From: Hevea brasiliensis | Lineage: Eukaryota > Streptophyta > Magnoliopsida > Malpighiales > Euphorbiaceae | DNA length: 64,000 nt | Assembly (NCBI RefSeq): GCF_030052815.1 | Contig: NC_079499.1 | Span: forward strand, 104,132,480 to 104,196,479 | Direction of reading: 5' to 3' | Shown here: positions 52,324 through 64,000 of the stretch, piece after piece | Position numbering within the stretch: position 1 is the stretch's first letter | Layout of the letters: each line of letters begins with the position of its first letter | Made by a program: the position numbers and the translations under genes | The notes under the pieces: generated by a model | Seen by the model: the letters and a program-made list of their open reading frames with translations, nothing else | What the model was told of the DNA's origin: nothing | Database searches by the model: none

Positions 52324-52900
52324 GGATAACATATTATAAATAATATTTTGGCATAAATAATTTTATAAAAAAATAATATAAATAACTTTTAAATATTACA
52401 TTTAATCACAAAATATCTTAATTTTTTTAAAAATCAAATTATAAAGAAAATTATAATTTAAATCATAAATATTAAAATAGTATTGTAAATAATAATGATA
52501 ATAAAAAATTAAATAATAATTAGTATTTATAAAATAATATAAATAATTTTTAAATATTGTATTTAATTACAAAAGTTATTAATTTTTAAAAATTAAATTT
52601 AAAAAAATAATAATTTAAATTATAAATATTAAGGTAGAATTCTAAATAATAATGATAATTAAAAAAGAAATAAAAAAAATTTAAATAATAATTAATATAA
52701 GTGAGAGTATTTATGAAAGGTAACACGTGATAAATGTGAAAATTTAATATTTTATCTATTTATTTTAATTAGTTAATAATAATTTTAAAAAAATAAATAT
52801 TTTATTGGATAACTTACTTATTTATTTTTTATATATATATATTATTTTTGAAATTAAATATATATCTATAATCTGAACAAGCCAGTTCAATAATAACCCT
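49134..52900. other. DPM1 5' flank and very AT-rich intergenic spacer
   Basis: The first ~250 bp is the likely DPM1 leader and promoter. 49500-50060 is more balanced in composition, but I recognise no gene in it. From 50090 on the sequence is almost pure A/T, ending in the duplicated microsatellite block at 51690-52720. Confidence 0.6.
51690..52720 (+). repeat. Tandem duplication (~520 bp) carrying ATT microsatellites and inner sub-repeats
   Basis: Copies start GATTACGAGATCAC at 51687 and GATTATGAGATTAC at 52207. Each holds an (ATT)n tract (51739-51799 and 52266-52321), then two diverged sub-repeats of ~160 bp containing TAATTTTTAAATATT and TTTTTAAAAATTAAA. Confidence 0.8.
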
Positions 52901-54670
52901 TATCACATTCTACACCTAATGGAACTCTTAAAATATATATATCCCAATAATCTATTTTCTGCTAAACTTTGCTCTCAAAACCTATTTATCACCTCATTTT
53001 ATATAAAATATTTTCAACAGGTATTTTCATTATCTTTTATTTATTATTATATATATATATACACGATTTACAATATGATGTGCGCAGAGAATCCATAAAT
53101 TTTTACTTCTTTATTCATCGCCTTCAATTCGATTTTAAAGGTAAAAATTCTCATTGTTTGTTCAATAATTAGTGAATTTGATTTTATTTTATTTCATTGA
53201 TTTGTTACAACTACTTTAGAAATTCATTTTTTTTCTTTGATCATTGGTATTGAATTGGGTTGATCATAATTATCATGAGATAATAACATTAAATTTAGAT
53301 TATTATATATATATATATATATATTAAAGTTATTTTATTTTATTATTATTTGATTTTTTTTTCTTTTATATTTTGAGTGTGTAAGGGATTTGAATATTTA
53401 ATCTGTCAGTTGAAATTATCTCTCTTCTATTGAAAATAACTATGGTTTTGGAGATTTCATGTGAGTGGTAATTATAGTACATGACATCGTTTTACTCCCT
53501 TTTAAAATTTCTTAGCATTAAATTTGTTATTAAATGAAATTTTAAATCAATATTTTAACAATGATTTTATATGTGATTTTCTAAAGTTTTATTTTATTAT
53601 TGAATTTTACTCCGATTTTGATTAAATAATTAATTTTGTCAATTATCTCTGCATTAGAGCCATTAGAATTCTGGGAATAGGCCTTTAGTGTCTTTATATT
53701 GATTGATATCTAATTATAAAATTTATCGATGTGTTACGCTGAATTTATTTGAAATTGATTTGATCTCATTAATTCTCTGAAATTATTGAAATAAATTGTT
53801 GAAATTGCACTATCAGTTATTATTTGCTATCTAAAATTTTTCATGGATTTTGATTGATTTGTACAAATTGATTTTATGTTTTGAATTAGTACATGTGCCC
53901 AGTATCTGTATATGCTATTTAGCCTCACCGTGTGGACTATCACAGTATTAGGTTGCATTGTTGAGTCATGCATCATTGCACTTTATGGTTTGCATTAGTA
54001 TCATGTGCATTGATAACTGTGAAGGAGGAGGAAGGTATCTAATATCTGGTCGCGCGCTTACCATCTGGCCTTTGATGATGTGGGGTATCATCACCCTGGT
54101 ATACCATACCATAAAATTTTATTGAATAAATTTTTTTTTATATATTTGTTTTATGAAATTATTTTATTAATGATTTTGATAGCATGAGCATGATTTTATT
54201 GAGTAGAAAATTTATTGTGAAATTAATCAACGTCTACTTATTCTTGTTCCGTTGTGTGCTATAATTATCATTTACTAAGCATTAGCTCAAACCACGTTTT
54301 CTCTGTCTGTTATCTGTTTCAGATCAGTAGAATTCTGCAGTTGATCCAAATATTTAGTCTATTTTCTGGAGAGGGATAATATTTAATTTGTTCTCATGGT
54401 ATGCCCGAATTCATATTCCCTCGAGCGAATAATTAGTTTAGTTTATTAAATAGTTTAAGTTTTTATTTGAAATCTGTAGAGACTCCGCAGTTTACTTATG
54501 GGATATTTATATTGTTTATTCAATATTTTGTTTATTTGGATTTTATCTTCTTTTTTTTTGTTAGCAAGTGATAATATATATTTTTAAGATACTTTGATAA
54601 GACTTGCATGATTTAATAATACTTAAATTATGCGCCGGTCACAACACAGAATTTTGGGTCATGACAAAGT

Positions 54671-54682
54671 TAGTATCAGAGC
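54671..54682 (+). other. Primer-binding site (initiator Met tRNA type)
   Basis: TAGTATCAGAGCC, one base off the usual plant TGGTATCAGAGC, lies 4 bp after the LTR terminus. Confidence 0.75.
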
Positions 54683-54833
54683 CTGATTTAGGTCTAGTAA
54701 ACTTGCGGAGTATAGGATCCTTAACGTCTTTTCAGTTTATCATTGCTTTAGATATCTGCGTGCTTCGTACTTTTTCACCTATCTTAATTGGCTTACATTT
54801 TTAGATTTAATGCTTGTTTATTAAAATGAATAG

Positions 54834-56780
54834 GTGCCTGGGTTTGTTAAATGTAAGAGGAGAGCTAGGGCCAAGGGTCTTAATGGTGCAAACCTGGATC
54901 CAACAGGGGAGGTATCACCTCAAACTATTAATCAGACATCTGAACAGATGCCTATGGCTAATATTGGGGCACAACCATTCAAATTAGCTATTGCAGCTCA
55001 AGCACCTATACCTGATCAGGTTACTATGATAGATCTGGCAGCCGGATTACATGCAGTGAATCGTGTTGTTAATACTATAAATGAGTACCTTACAACTCAA
55101 TAACAGCAACCTGTGGTTGGCCCTATTTTAGCACCAGCTCAGGATAGGGCTCGATTTCTTGACTCTGCAGACTTTCTCAAGCTAAAACCAAAGGAGTTCA
55201 CTGGAGAGAATGCATTACTTGATCTCTTAGATTTTCTAGATGACATGGAGAGGTGTTATGACACTATGGGTTGCAGTAGTGCTATGATGGTGATGTTGGC
55301 AGGAAATTAGCTTAAGGGAGTTGCTCGTGAGTGGTATCTCTCTAAGAAGAATGGGAAACTCGAAGGTTCTATCCTCTGGCCTGAGTTTCACTCTCTCTTC
55401 TTAGAGCGATTTCTCCCTCTTAGTTTTCAAGAGGCTAAGGCTTTAGAGTTTGAAACCTTGAAGCAAGGCAATATGACAGTTATAGAGTATAAGATGAAGT
55501 TTACCAAATTATCTTGCTCTGGTAAACACTTAATTCCAAATGAGGAGAAGAAGGGTTGCAGGTTTGAAAGGGGCTTACGAGATAAGCTAATTGATCGTGT
55601 AGCTCCTTTACAACTATCTAAATATGAGGAGGTGGTTGATCGGGCTAGACAGATGGAGATGTATAATGATGAACGTTGGGCTCGTGAGCAGCATAAGCAG
55701 TTTAAGAAAGATGGTTAGGGCAATCAGTTTAATAGAGGACAGAGTCATTAGGGCTCTTATCAGGGTAATAAGCAGGGTTCTCAGTCTACAGTTGACAATA
55801 GGGCACATCAATCTAGAGTTGGTCAAGGACATGAGCAGAGGACTCATGCAGGGAATGCTCGGTATAGTCATATTAGCACTGAGCCTGTTTCCCCTCCTTG
55901 TCAGCATTGTGGTAAGCTACATAAAAGCACTTGTCATTGGGTCACTGGAGCATGCTTTGGTTATGGACAGCTAAGACATCGTAGACAGGATTGTCCTACT
56001 AGTGGGACAACTCAGGGTGCTGGTTAGGTAGTACATTTTACTCCCTTTTAGGTTTAGCCAGTTTCAGAGTATATTGGTAGAAATCAGGGTTCTGGTGATC
56101 GTGGTCAGGGTGGTAGAGGATCTGCTCAAACTCAGGAACAGACATCTAGTGGTAGAGGTCAAGCCAGGGTTTTTGCTTTGACTCAGCAAGATGCTCAGGC
56201 ATCTAATGCAGTAGTGACAGGTACACAATCTATTTGTTCATTTAATGCTAGAGTATTGTTTGATCCCATTTCCACTCATTCCTTTGTTTATCCATACTTT
56301 TCCATGAGATTTAGTAAACCACCTACTTTGTTAGAGTATCCTTTACCTGTATCAATACCTATGGGGAATGCAATAGACACTGATATGGTGTATAGGGATG
56401 TATAGTTCAAATTGGAGATAGGGAATTAGCTGCAGATCTTGTTTCTTTGGATATGTTTGAGTTTGATGTGATTTTAGGCATGAATTGGTTAGCAACTTAT
56501 CATGTTTCATTGGATTGTAATAATAAAATTGTACTCTTTAAAATTCCTGGGGAGGCAGAATTTCAATTTCAGGGAGATCACAGTATAGCCTCTAGTAATC
56601 TTATCGTAGTAGTGAATACTAGCCGATTATTGCGAAAGAGGTGTAATGGGTATCTAGCTTATGTTAGAGACATTCAGGCAGAAAATGCTAGTTTTGGAGA
56701 ATGTTGCAGTGGTTAAGGAGTTCCCTAATGTGTTTCCAGAAGATTTATCAGGTTTACTCTCGGAGCGACAGGTAAAGTTT
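54834..56780 (+). pseudogene. gag-protease of the plus-strand Ty3/gypsy element, full of stop codons
   Basis: One frame from 54834 to 56405 covers the gag capsid region (FLDDMERCYDTMG, AREWYLSKK, FHSLFLERFLP), a degenerate zinc knuckle (CFGYGQLRHRRQDC, where Tyr stands for the second Cys) and the start of the protease (ARVFALTQQDAQ, DPISTHSFV, where DPI replaces the usual Asp-Ser/Thr-Gly). It is cut by seven stops, at 55101 (TAA) and at 55308, 55716, 55749, 56025, 56049 and 56055 (all TAG), but has no frameshift until about 56403. After that the frame shifts, and the protease end (FEFDVILGMNWL) and the start of the RT linker (VVKEFPNVFPEDLSGL) follow. Not functional. Confidence 0.85.
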
Positions 56781-56782
56781 GG

Positions 56783-57897
56783 TATAAACTTAATTTTGCT
56801 CAAGTCTCCAAGTTTTCAAGTTCCATTCATGCATTAAACTTGCACTTAAATGTTCAATTACTCAACTCATGTCAAGGGCAGCTCACATACCACTTTGTTT
56901 CAAGGAAATTCATCAAACCCTAACCATCCCTAAGCTGCCGAAATTGTAGGGATGCATACACATAAATTTTATTATATTTTTCTTACAATTTCAACTTATC
57001 TCATGTTCTTAAACATGAATTGAGTGAGAGAGGGAAGAAATTGGATGCTAGCCTTGAATGGAGTCAATTCCAAGCTTGCAAAAACTCTTCTTTTCTACTT
57101 TTTTTTGCTCCCAAAATCTTCACTAAGATAAAATATTAAGGTTTTATGTTGGAAACTTAGGGTTTGGTTGAAGAAAAACCAAGGAACTTAAGCTTTGGTA
57201 AACAAGAAAATGGAGGAGAGAGAGAAGAGTATGGTTTGACCAAGAGAGGAGGAAGACGGTTGATGGTTTGTTCCAGATTTTTGACTTCTCTTCTTTCTTT
57301 TTAATGTATTATAAATGTATTTATTGAATTTTGATTGGCCAAAAATTTTAAATGACCTCATGCTTACTTAATAATTCACTATTATCTTTATTTCTTTTCT
57401 TTTCTTTACTACTCACTTTTAATTTCATTTTAAGTAATGTTTATTCATATTTGATATCATATAATTTATATACTTAATTGGACAAGTTGGTCAAAAATCA
57501 TCTCTGAAGACGAAATGACCATTTAACGAGCTAAAATTGTATGTACTGATTGATTAAATTTTTCTTGTATTTTCTTAGCATTTTATTGTCATTGAGACCC
57601 TAATAATCCTTTCCTGAAATCCCAAAAATTATTTCATGGAGTTTTCCCTGGGTCTAAGGTTACTAACGGCCTTCGTCGTCACTTCCCATTAGGGTCACTC
57701 ATCACTGGGGCTACGACTCATTTAACCTTAGTGCATATCATTTCTAAAAATTTTTCTTAATTTCTCTTATCATTATTTGGTTTATTTATAACTCCTCACT
57801 CTAGTCTAATTATGATTCCAAATATTCTAGCTGCCCGTACTGACATTGGTCACTGGAATAATAGAATGTACGGATTAGCTAAAGTGAGGATGTTACA
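56783..57897 (-). repeat. 3' LTR of the minus-strand element, truncated
   Basis: Ends (plus strand) GAGGATGTTACA at 57897, the inverted counterpart of TGTGACACC at 61377. Its left part matches 63456-64000. About 2 kb of the LTR seen at 61377 is missing on the left. Confidence 0.75.
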
Positions 57898-57910
57898 GCT
57901 CTTCCCCTTT
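57898..57910 (-). other. Polypurine tract
   Basis: The minus strand reads AAAGGGGAAGAGC directly before the LTR start TGTAACATCC. This fixes the minus-strand orientation. Confidence 0.8.
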
Positions 57911-57912
57911 AA

Positions 57913-60900
57913 TAAAAATTTCGTCCTCGAAATTTACTTGATGCAAACAGTTGAGGGAACTGCTGCCTCATCATCTCTTCACTTTCCCAAGTTGCCTCCT
58001 CAGTATTATGGTGCCTCTAAAGTACTTTCACCAGTGGAATTTGTTTATTTCTCAGTTCCTTCACTTCCCGAGCCAGTATCCATATGGGTTCTTCTGCATA
58101 TGTCTAGTCTGGTTGAATTTCAATCTCTTTCATGGAGATGACATGTGAAGGGTCTGAGCGGTATCTTCTTAGGATAGACACATGGAATACATTGTGGATC
58201 TTATCCAGTTCTGGTGGTAAAGCTAGCCGATAGGCCACTAGTCCACACGTTTAATGACTTCATATGGGCCAATGAACCTAGGGCTTAACTTACCCTTTCT
58301 TCCAAACCTCAGTACCTTCCTCCACGGTGAGACTTTGAGAAACACTTTGTCGCCAACTTCATACTCTATCTCTTTTCTCTTCAAGTCGGCATAAGATTTC
58401 TGTCTATCTGAGGCAACCTTCAAATTAGCTTTGATTAACTTTACTTTTTCCTCACTCTGTTTCACCAAGTCTGGTCCTACCAGCTTATCTTCTCCCAATT
58501 CAGTCCAACACACTGGGGCTCTACACTTCCTCCCATACAGTGCTTCATACGGGGCCATTTGAATGCTAGCTTGGTAGCTATTGTTATATGCGAATTCTGC
58601 CAGTGGGAGGTATCTATCCCAACTCTCCTCAAACTCAATGACACAACTCCTCAGCGTATCCTCAAGGACCTATCACATATTCACGTTATTACTATCATTT
58701 CAATTTATTATTGATAAGAATTCAATTAGTTTTTAGGTTTACCTGAATTACTCGTTCCGACTGTCCATCCGTCTGAGAATGAAAAGCCGTGCTAAAGTGG
58801 AGTTGTGTGCCCAAGGCTTCTTGCAATTTCTTCCAAAATCTTGATGTAAACCTTGGGTCTCGATCAGCTATGATGAAAAGTGAGATTCTATGCAGTCTAA
58901 CTATCTCACTGATATACAACTCTGCTAGCTTCTTCAGTGAGTAGTTAGTCCTAACTGGCAGAAAATGTGCTGACTTCGTCAATCTATCCACTATCATCCA
59001 CACTGCATCATGCTTCTTCTGGGTGAAAGGTAGACCACTGATAAAATTCATAGTGACTCGATCCCATTTCCATTCAGGTATGCTTATAGGTTGTAGCAAT
59101 CCTGATGGAACTTGATGTTCTTCTTTAACTTGCTGACATGTCAAGCACTTAGTAACATAGTCAACTATATCCTTATTCATACCAGGCCACCAATAATGAG
59201 GCTTCAAATCATTATACATTTTTGTGCTTCCCGAGTGCATAGCATAAACACTAGTGTGTGCCTCTTTCAGAATACTGATCTTCATTTCCCCAATATTTGG
59301 TACACACTCACTCTTCCTTTGTAGTACAGACACCCACCTGCTTTCATCTCATAATCAGTTTCTTTCTCCTCTGAGATTTTACTCACAATAGCCATTAATT
59401 TTTCATCTGCCTTCTGCTTATCTTGTATCTACTATAGCAGGTTTGGCTTCACTTGTAACTCAGTCAAAATAGCTCCATCTTGAGCTAGGGACAGACGGGC
59501 ATTTAGTGATCTTAAAGCTGTGATGGACTTCTTGCTCCAGGCATCAGTAACTACATTTGCCTTCCCATGATGGTAGTCTATCACACAATCATAGTCCTTT
59601 AGGAACTCAATCCATCGCCTCTGTCTAAGATTGAGCTCCTTCTGGATTGGCAAGTATTTTAGACTTTTGTGATCTGTATAGATGTAGCACTTTTCACCAT
59701 ACAAATAATGCCTCCATATCTTCAGTGCGAAGATAATTGCTGCTAGCTCCAGATCATGAGTAGGGTAGTTCTGTTCATGCGGCCTTAACTGCCTGGAAGC
59801 ATAGGTGACCACTTTCCCCTCTTGCATCAATACACACCCTAACCCATTATGCGAGGCATCACTGTAGACTACAAAGTCCTTTTCCGATACTGGCTATGTT
59901 AACACTGGTGCTTCTGTCAACATAGCCTTCAGCCTCTCAAAATTAGCTTGGCACTTGTCATTCCAGCCAAATTTTACATTCTTGTGTAACAACTTGGTCA
60001 GTGGAGCAGCTATGAGAGAGAACCCCTTCACAAATCTTCTGTAATACCCAGCTAGCCCCAAGAAACTTCTGACCTCAGTTGTATTTCTGAGAGGCTTCCA
60101 TTCCATCACTGCTTCTATCTTCTTGGGATCCACTGTAATCCCCTCAGCTGATACTATGTGTCCAAGGAAGGAGATCTCACTCATCCAGAAAGTCACACTT
60201 GGACAGCTTAGCATACAGCTTCTTTTCTCATAGGGTTTGCAAAACAATTCTCAAATGTTCATCGTGTTCTTCCCTGGTCTTGGAATACACCAGGATGTCA
60301 TCAATGAAGGCCATTACAAATCGATCTAGATATGGATGGAAGATACGGTTCATAAGGTCCATGAATGCTATTGGTACATTTGTTAATCCAAACGGCATTA
60401 CTAAAAATTCATAGTGCCCATACCGGGTCCTGAATGCAGTTTTAGACACATCTGCATCCTTTACCCTCAACTGATGATATCCTGATCTGAGATCAATTTT
60501 TGAAAATACACCGGCTCCCTTCAACTGATCAAACAGATCATCAATTATGGGCAACGGATATTTATTCTTCACAGTTACTTTGTTCAACTGCCGGTAATCA
60601 ATGCACAATCTTAAGGTCCCATCCTTCTTCTTCACAAACAGCACCGGAGCTCTCCATGGTGATACACTGGGGCGTATGAACCCCTTATTCAGTAACTCCT
60701 GCAACTGGATTTTCAGCTCCTTCAATTCAGTGGGTGCCATTCTATAAGGAGCAATAGAAATTGGTGTTGTACCTGGCATTACCTCAACAGCAAATTCGAC
60801 TTCCCTTTCTGGGGGTAAACCAGGAAATTCTTCAAGAAACACATCTGGGAAGTCTCTTACTGTGGATATATCACACAGGTTTGGCTTAGCCTGCCTAGTA

Positions 60901-61376
60901 TCAACCACGTGTGCTAGGTAGGCTTCACAGCCCTTCTCATCAATTTTCTTACAACTGTGGCTGAGATGACATTGGACAAGAAATCTGTCCATTCCCCCAC
61001 AACTGTAATCTCATTACCCTCAGGAGTTTTCAGAGAATCCTCTTCAGTTTACAATCAACTATTGCCTGATGACGTGACAATCAGTCCATTCCTAAAATCA
61101 CGTCAAATTTGTGGAAGGGCAATTCAATTAGGTCTGCCGAGAATTCATACCCTTGAATCCTCAACGGGCAACCTTTATACACCTTATTCACTACCACACT
61201 TTGGCCTAGTGGATTTGTAACCAGAATGTCTTGGTCACTCTCCTCTACTGAGACTATCCTCTCAACGGGTAACTTGATGCAGATATATGAATGGGTAGAT
61301 CCTAGATCCATCAATGCATGCACAAGCAAAGTGTAGAGGAAGAATGTGTCCCTGATGACATCTAGGGCATCTTGCT
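57913..61376 (-). pseudogene. pol of the minus-strand chromovirus: protease, RT, RNase H, integrase, chromodomain
   Basis: Protease end at about 61330-61080 (ALMDLGSTHSYI, FDVILGMD). Reverse transcriptase 60992-60228 is open, with the catalytic [19 protein letters not shown] and FGLTNVP. A frame break near 60235 is followed by the RT connection ([18 protein letters not shown]) and RNase H 59890-59550 (YSDAS, YTDHKSL). Integrase 59333-58240 has an intact HHCC zinc region (CLTCQQ), but its first catalytic Asp position reads MNF where MDF is usual; IADRDPRF and SERVIQ follow. After a likely intron come APYEALYGRKCRAP and a chromodomain ending near 57913. TAG stops lie near 59897, 59433 and in the chromodomain. 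Dead copy. Confidence 0.85.
58670..58742 (-). other. Putative 73-bp intron in the integrase of the gypsy element
   Basis: On the minus strand SERVIQ is followed by GTAAACC... and an A/T-rich stretch ending ATAG, after which the frame resumes as VLEDTLRSC. GT-AG ends and A/T richness fit a spliceosomal intron; an insertion of other origin is possible. Confidence 0.5.
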
Positions 61377-64000
61377 TGTGACACCCCTTACCCGTCTACA
61401 GTGTAGCTGAGTAAGATATGCCACACAGTGTACCGGAACACCATATTTTATCTCAATTATTTTTATCTTTCCTTTATTTATTTCTTTATGATGATGAAAT
61501 GCAATTTGTGAAATTTAACTCGTTTAAGCCATTTATTTAAATTATAAATTCATTTGAGGCTCCGAAAATTTTATAGAAAATCCGGCAGAATACCGGTTAA
61601 AAATGAAGAAAACAGTTATTCGGAACCTGTGGAAAACACTTCCTATACATTTTCAATCATTCTCAAACTCCAATAACCATCAACATGGTCTCAACAATTC
61701 TCAACATTCACAAGCATCTCAAGTTTTCAACATGAATCTACAATTTCATTCAAATCCAAAATCAAATTTAATTTCATGAAGATATTCTCAAATTATATTA
61801 ATTAACGAAATTTTACAAAATATGTGCATCAACATATGATTACATAAATTTATTATTTATATGAGTTCATAATTTACAAACCACAAACTATTACCCATTA
61901 CAAAATACAAAAAAAAAAAAATTCAAAAGGAACCTAAAGATCCTACCACTGATGCACTATAGACGAGAGGTGACTTTGACTCTATGCGGATCTGTGATCT
62001 CACCCAGTCTGTGGCCTGCTGGGCTCTCTATCTGTCTCTCCAAATCTACGCGTGGCAAAAAGCGATGTGCTAAATAATAATGCTTAGTGGTGCCAATAAT
62101 AAAATAAAAAGAACTTAAAGAAATATAAATATGCAGTGTATATATATTAATGTCTCATACAGACAATTTTTGGTAATTATTTATAGTCTATTTATTTGGC
62201 ACTTGTTATATCAATGATTTCATTAAATTTATCAACTTCCATTTTAGTTGCCCAAGTAACTTATACTGGATGACTGGACTAGATAAATGGGTAAACTGGC
62301 ACTGGATACCAAGTACCTCGGGCTGTCACACCATCGGTCACATAGTGTCTCCCGGTGTGCAACAGAATAGCTGATAAGTTATAATAACATTAGGCACAAG
62401 GCCAAATATCATCATAATATCAGAATGGCTAAAAGCCATAAAATCACAGAATGACATAATGCCATGTGCAGTACCACTAACTAAACCCTATTTGCATGCC
62501 AACCTATCCAAACCAATTTTACTACGTGTACTAAAGCACATTACCAAGTTATTGATTGCATTTTCATGCTTTACATGTAAGGTTACTATTCATTTTACTA
62601 TTTAGGTCAAATTATTGACTTTCCAATGTATAATAGCTACATAAGTCCTAATCACATAAATTTACCACATTTTAGTTCCCAAAAGTGTTAACATTAGTTG
62701 CTAATCCATACTTCTAACTAATGGTGAACAAATCAGAAATTTCAATTTTGGGTGCTAGAATTTACTATTCCATTAGGCTATTCTACAGTTAGAATTTGGC
62801 CAAATGTTCTTCATCAAAGTTGTTCTCTATTGTGTCTAGTTACATTTCTTTTTTTGAATCACTCTATTTGGAGTTTTGTAGCTCAAGTTATGGCCTAAAC
62901 ACCATAACTGGCCGGTTTGCAATTTTTCCAAAATTTCTGGGCATAATCAATTATGTAGTTTTTGTACATTGACTGCAGGTCAGTTTTTGGACATGTTATG
63001 GTCAAAATTTGGGTTTGTTTTCTTCATAAAAGTTGTAGGACTATGTCTCAGCTTTCTATTGGTAAAAATTCAGGTCAATTAGACCTTTCTACACTGAGTT
63101 ATGACCAAATGAATGAACACTGTTTATTTGGTCATTTTGCATAGGCAGAATGTAAGTCACCCAGATTTGGTCAATTTTTAAGGCATCCTATGTTTAGTTT
63201 ATGGACAGAGTTCGTTCACCAAAATTGTGCCATTATATGTCTAATTTCATGTCCAATTTGTCTTGCACCAATTGAACCTACACAATCAAAGTTATAGCTA
63301 ACCAAACATGCTGGACTCACATCCAGACCTGCAGGTCACTAAGGGCAGCATGCCTAACCTCAATTCCATTATCCTAAATCACTTCAATTCCTCCTCGCAT
63401 ATAGTCAAATGGTCACTAATTGACCATTACAATGTTCATATACCATTACATGAGCAAACCCTAATTTTGTTCAACTCTTCAAGTTTTCAAATTCCATTCA
63501 TGCATTACACTTGCACTTAAATGTTCAATCACTCAACTCATGTCAAGGACAGCTCACATATCACTTTGTTTCAAGGAAATTCATCAAACCCTAACCATCC
63601 CTAAGCTGCCGAAATTATAGGGATGAATACACATAAATTTTATTCTATTTTTCTTACAATTTCCACTTATCTCATGGCCTTAAACATGAATTGAATAAGA
63701 GATGGAAGAGATTGGACACTAACCTTGAATGGAGTCAATTCCAAGCTTACAATAACTCTTCTTTTCTACTTCTTTTTGCTCCCAAAATCAAGGTTTTGTG
63801 TTGGAAACTTAGGGTTTAGTTGAAAGAAAACTAAGGAAATAGAGCTTTGGAAAACTTGGCAATAGAGGAGAGAATGAAGAACAAGTTTCGGCCAAATGAG
63901 GAAGAAGAAGGCTGATGGGTTTTTTTCTAGATTTTTTACTTCTTCTTTTCCTTTTTGATGTATTATAATGATTTTATTGCATTTTGATTGGCCAAAAGTT
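61377..64000 (-). repeat. LTR sequence at the right edge (at least 2.6 kb)
   Basis: Starts TGTGACACCCC at 61377 on the plus strand, directly against pol coding sequence, with no primer-binding site between. From 63456 it matches the LTR piece at 56790-57350. The full LTR would be about 3.2 kb and run past the window. It may be the 5' LTR with a deletion of gag, or a separate LTR inserted in pol. Confidence 0.7.

Larger units (their letters stand above)
53890..56782 (+). mobile_element. Ty3/gypsy retrotransposon, plus strand, 3'-truncated and decayed
   Basis: The 3' part of a 5' LTR ends GGGTCATGACA at 54666 (its left end is not located; 53890 is approximate). A primer-binding site follows, then gag and protease, and the first codons of the reverse-transcriptase region. 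It breaks off at about 56782, where sequence matching the LTR of the minus-strand element begins. No 3' LTR of its own is present. Plus-strand orientation is certain from the PBS and gag. Confidence 0.8.
56783..64000 (-). mobile_element. Ty3/gypsy chromovirus (Tekay/Del-like), minus strand, runs off the right edge
   Basis: Order on the plus strand: partial 3' LTR (56783-57897), polypyrimidine tract, pol in reverse (57913-61376), then LTR sequence from 61377 to the window end. The two LTR pieces match each other from about 56790 / 63456 onward. pol ends in a chromodomain, which places it among the chromoviruses; the Tekay/Del assignment is inference. gag and the primer-binding site are missing at the 61377 joint. 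Frame breaks and stops show it is not autonomous. Confidence 0.8.

Overview
The window is nuclear DNA of a flowering plant, most likely a eudicot. It holds intron-split and intronless plant genes, long AT-rich spacers, G-type lectin receptor kinases and Ty3/gypsy-type LTR retroelements. Malpighiales, perhaps Euphorbiaceae, is only a guess from overall gene character. No bacterial, organellar or CRISPR features were seen.

Layout. (1) 1-7682: a minus-strand LECRK3/RLK1-type G-lectin S-receptor-like kinase gene, cut in its lectin domain by a 5,989-bp TG...CA element with a 5-bp target duplication. The element looks like a very long solo LTR and carries a decayed antisense gene plus opposed TATA boxes. 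(2) 7683-18213: AT-rich spacers around an intact LECRK gene (13062-15440). (3) 18214-20041: a 5'-truncated plus-strand LECRK relic whose kinase frame is still open. (4) 20519-23290: a three-exon DUF167/UPF0235 gene with a frame conflict in exon 1. (5) 23291-27183: spacer. (6) 27184-29538: a second intact LECRK gene. (7) 29935-45660: two more copies of the ~9.2-kb LECRK unit. The first is heavily deleted and keeps only a 5' gene stub (32461-32853); the second has an intact gene (40124-42502). (8) 46335-49133: an eight-exon DPM1 gene, the catalytic subunit of dolichol-phosphate mannose synthase. (9) 49134-52900: very AT-rich spacer with an ATT-microsatellite tandem duplication. (10) 53890-64000: two decayed Ty3/gypsy elements in opposite orientation. 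The minus-strand one is a chromovirus with chromodomain.

How it fits together. The receptor-kinase genes form a local cluster that grew by tandem duplication of a ~9.2-kb unit. Each unit boundary carries a small relic of a LECRK 3' end, as expected from unequal crossing-over. The intact proteins have signal peptide, bulb-type lectin, EGF/PAN cysteines, one membrane span and a non-RD kinase (HCD in place of HRD), a layout typical of cell-surface perception. The copies at 13062 and 40124 are almost identical in the kinase half but differ at about 22 residues in the ectodomain. DPM1 and the DUF167 gene are unrelated single-copy genes.
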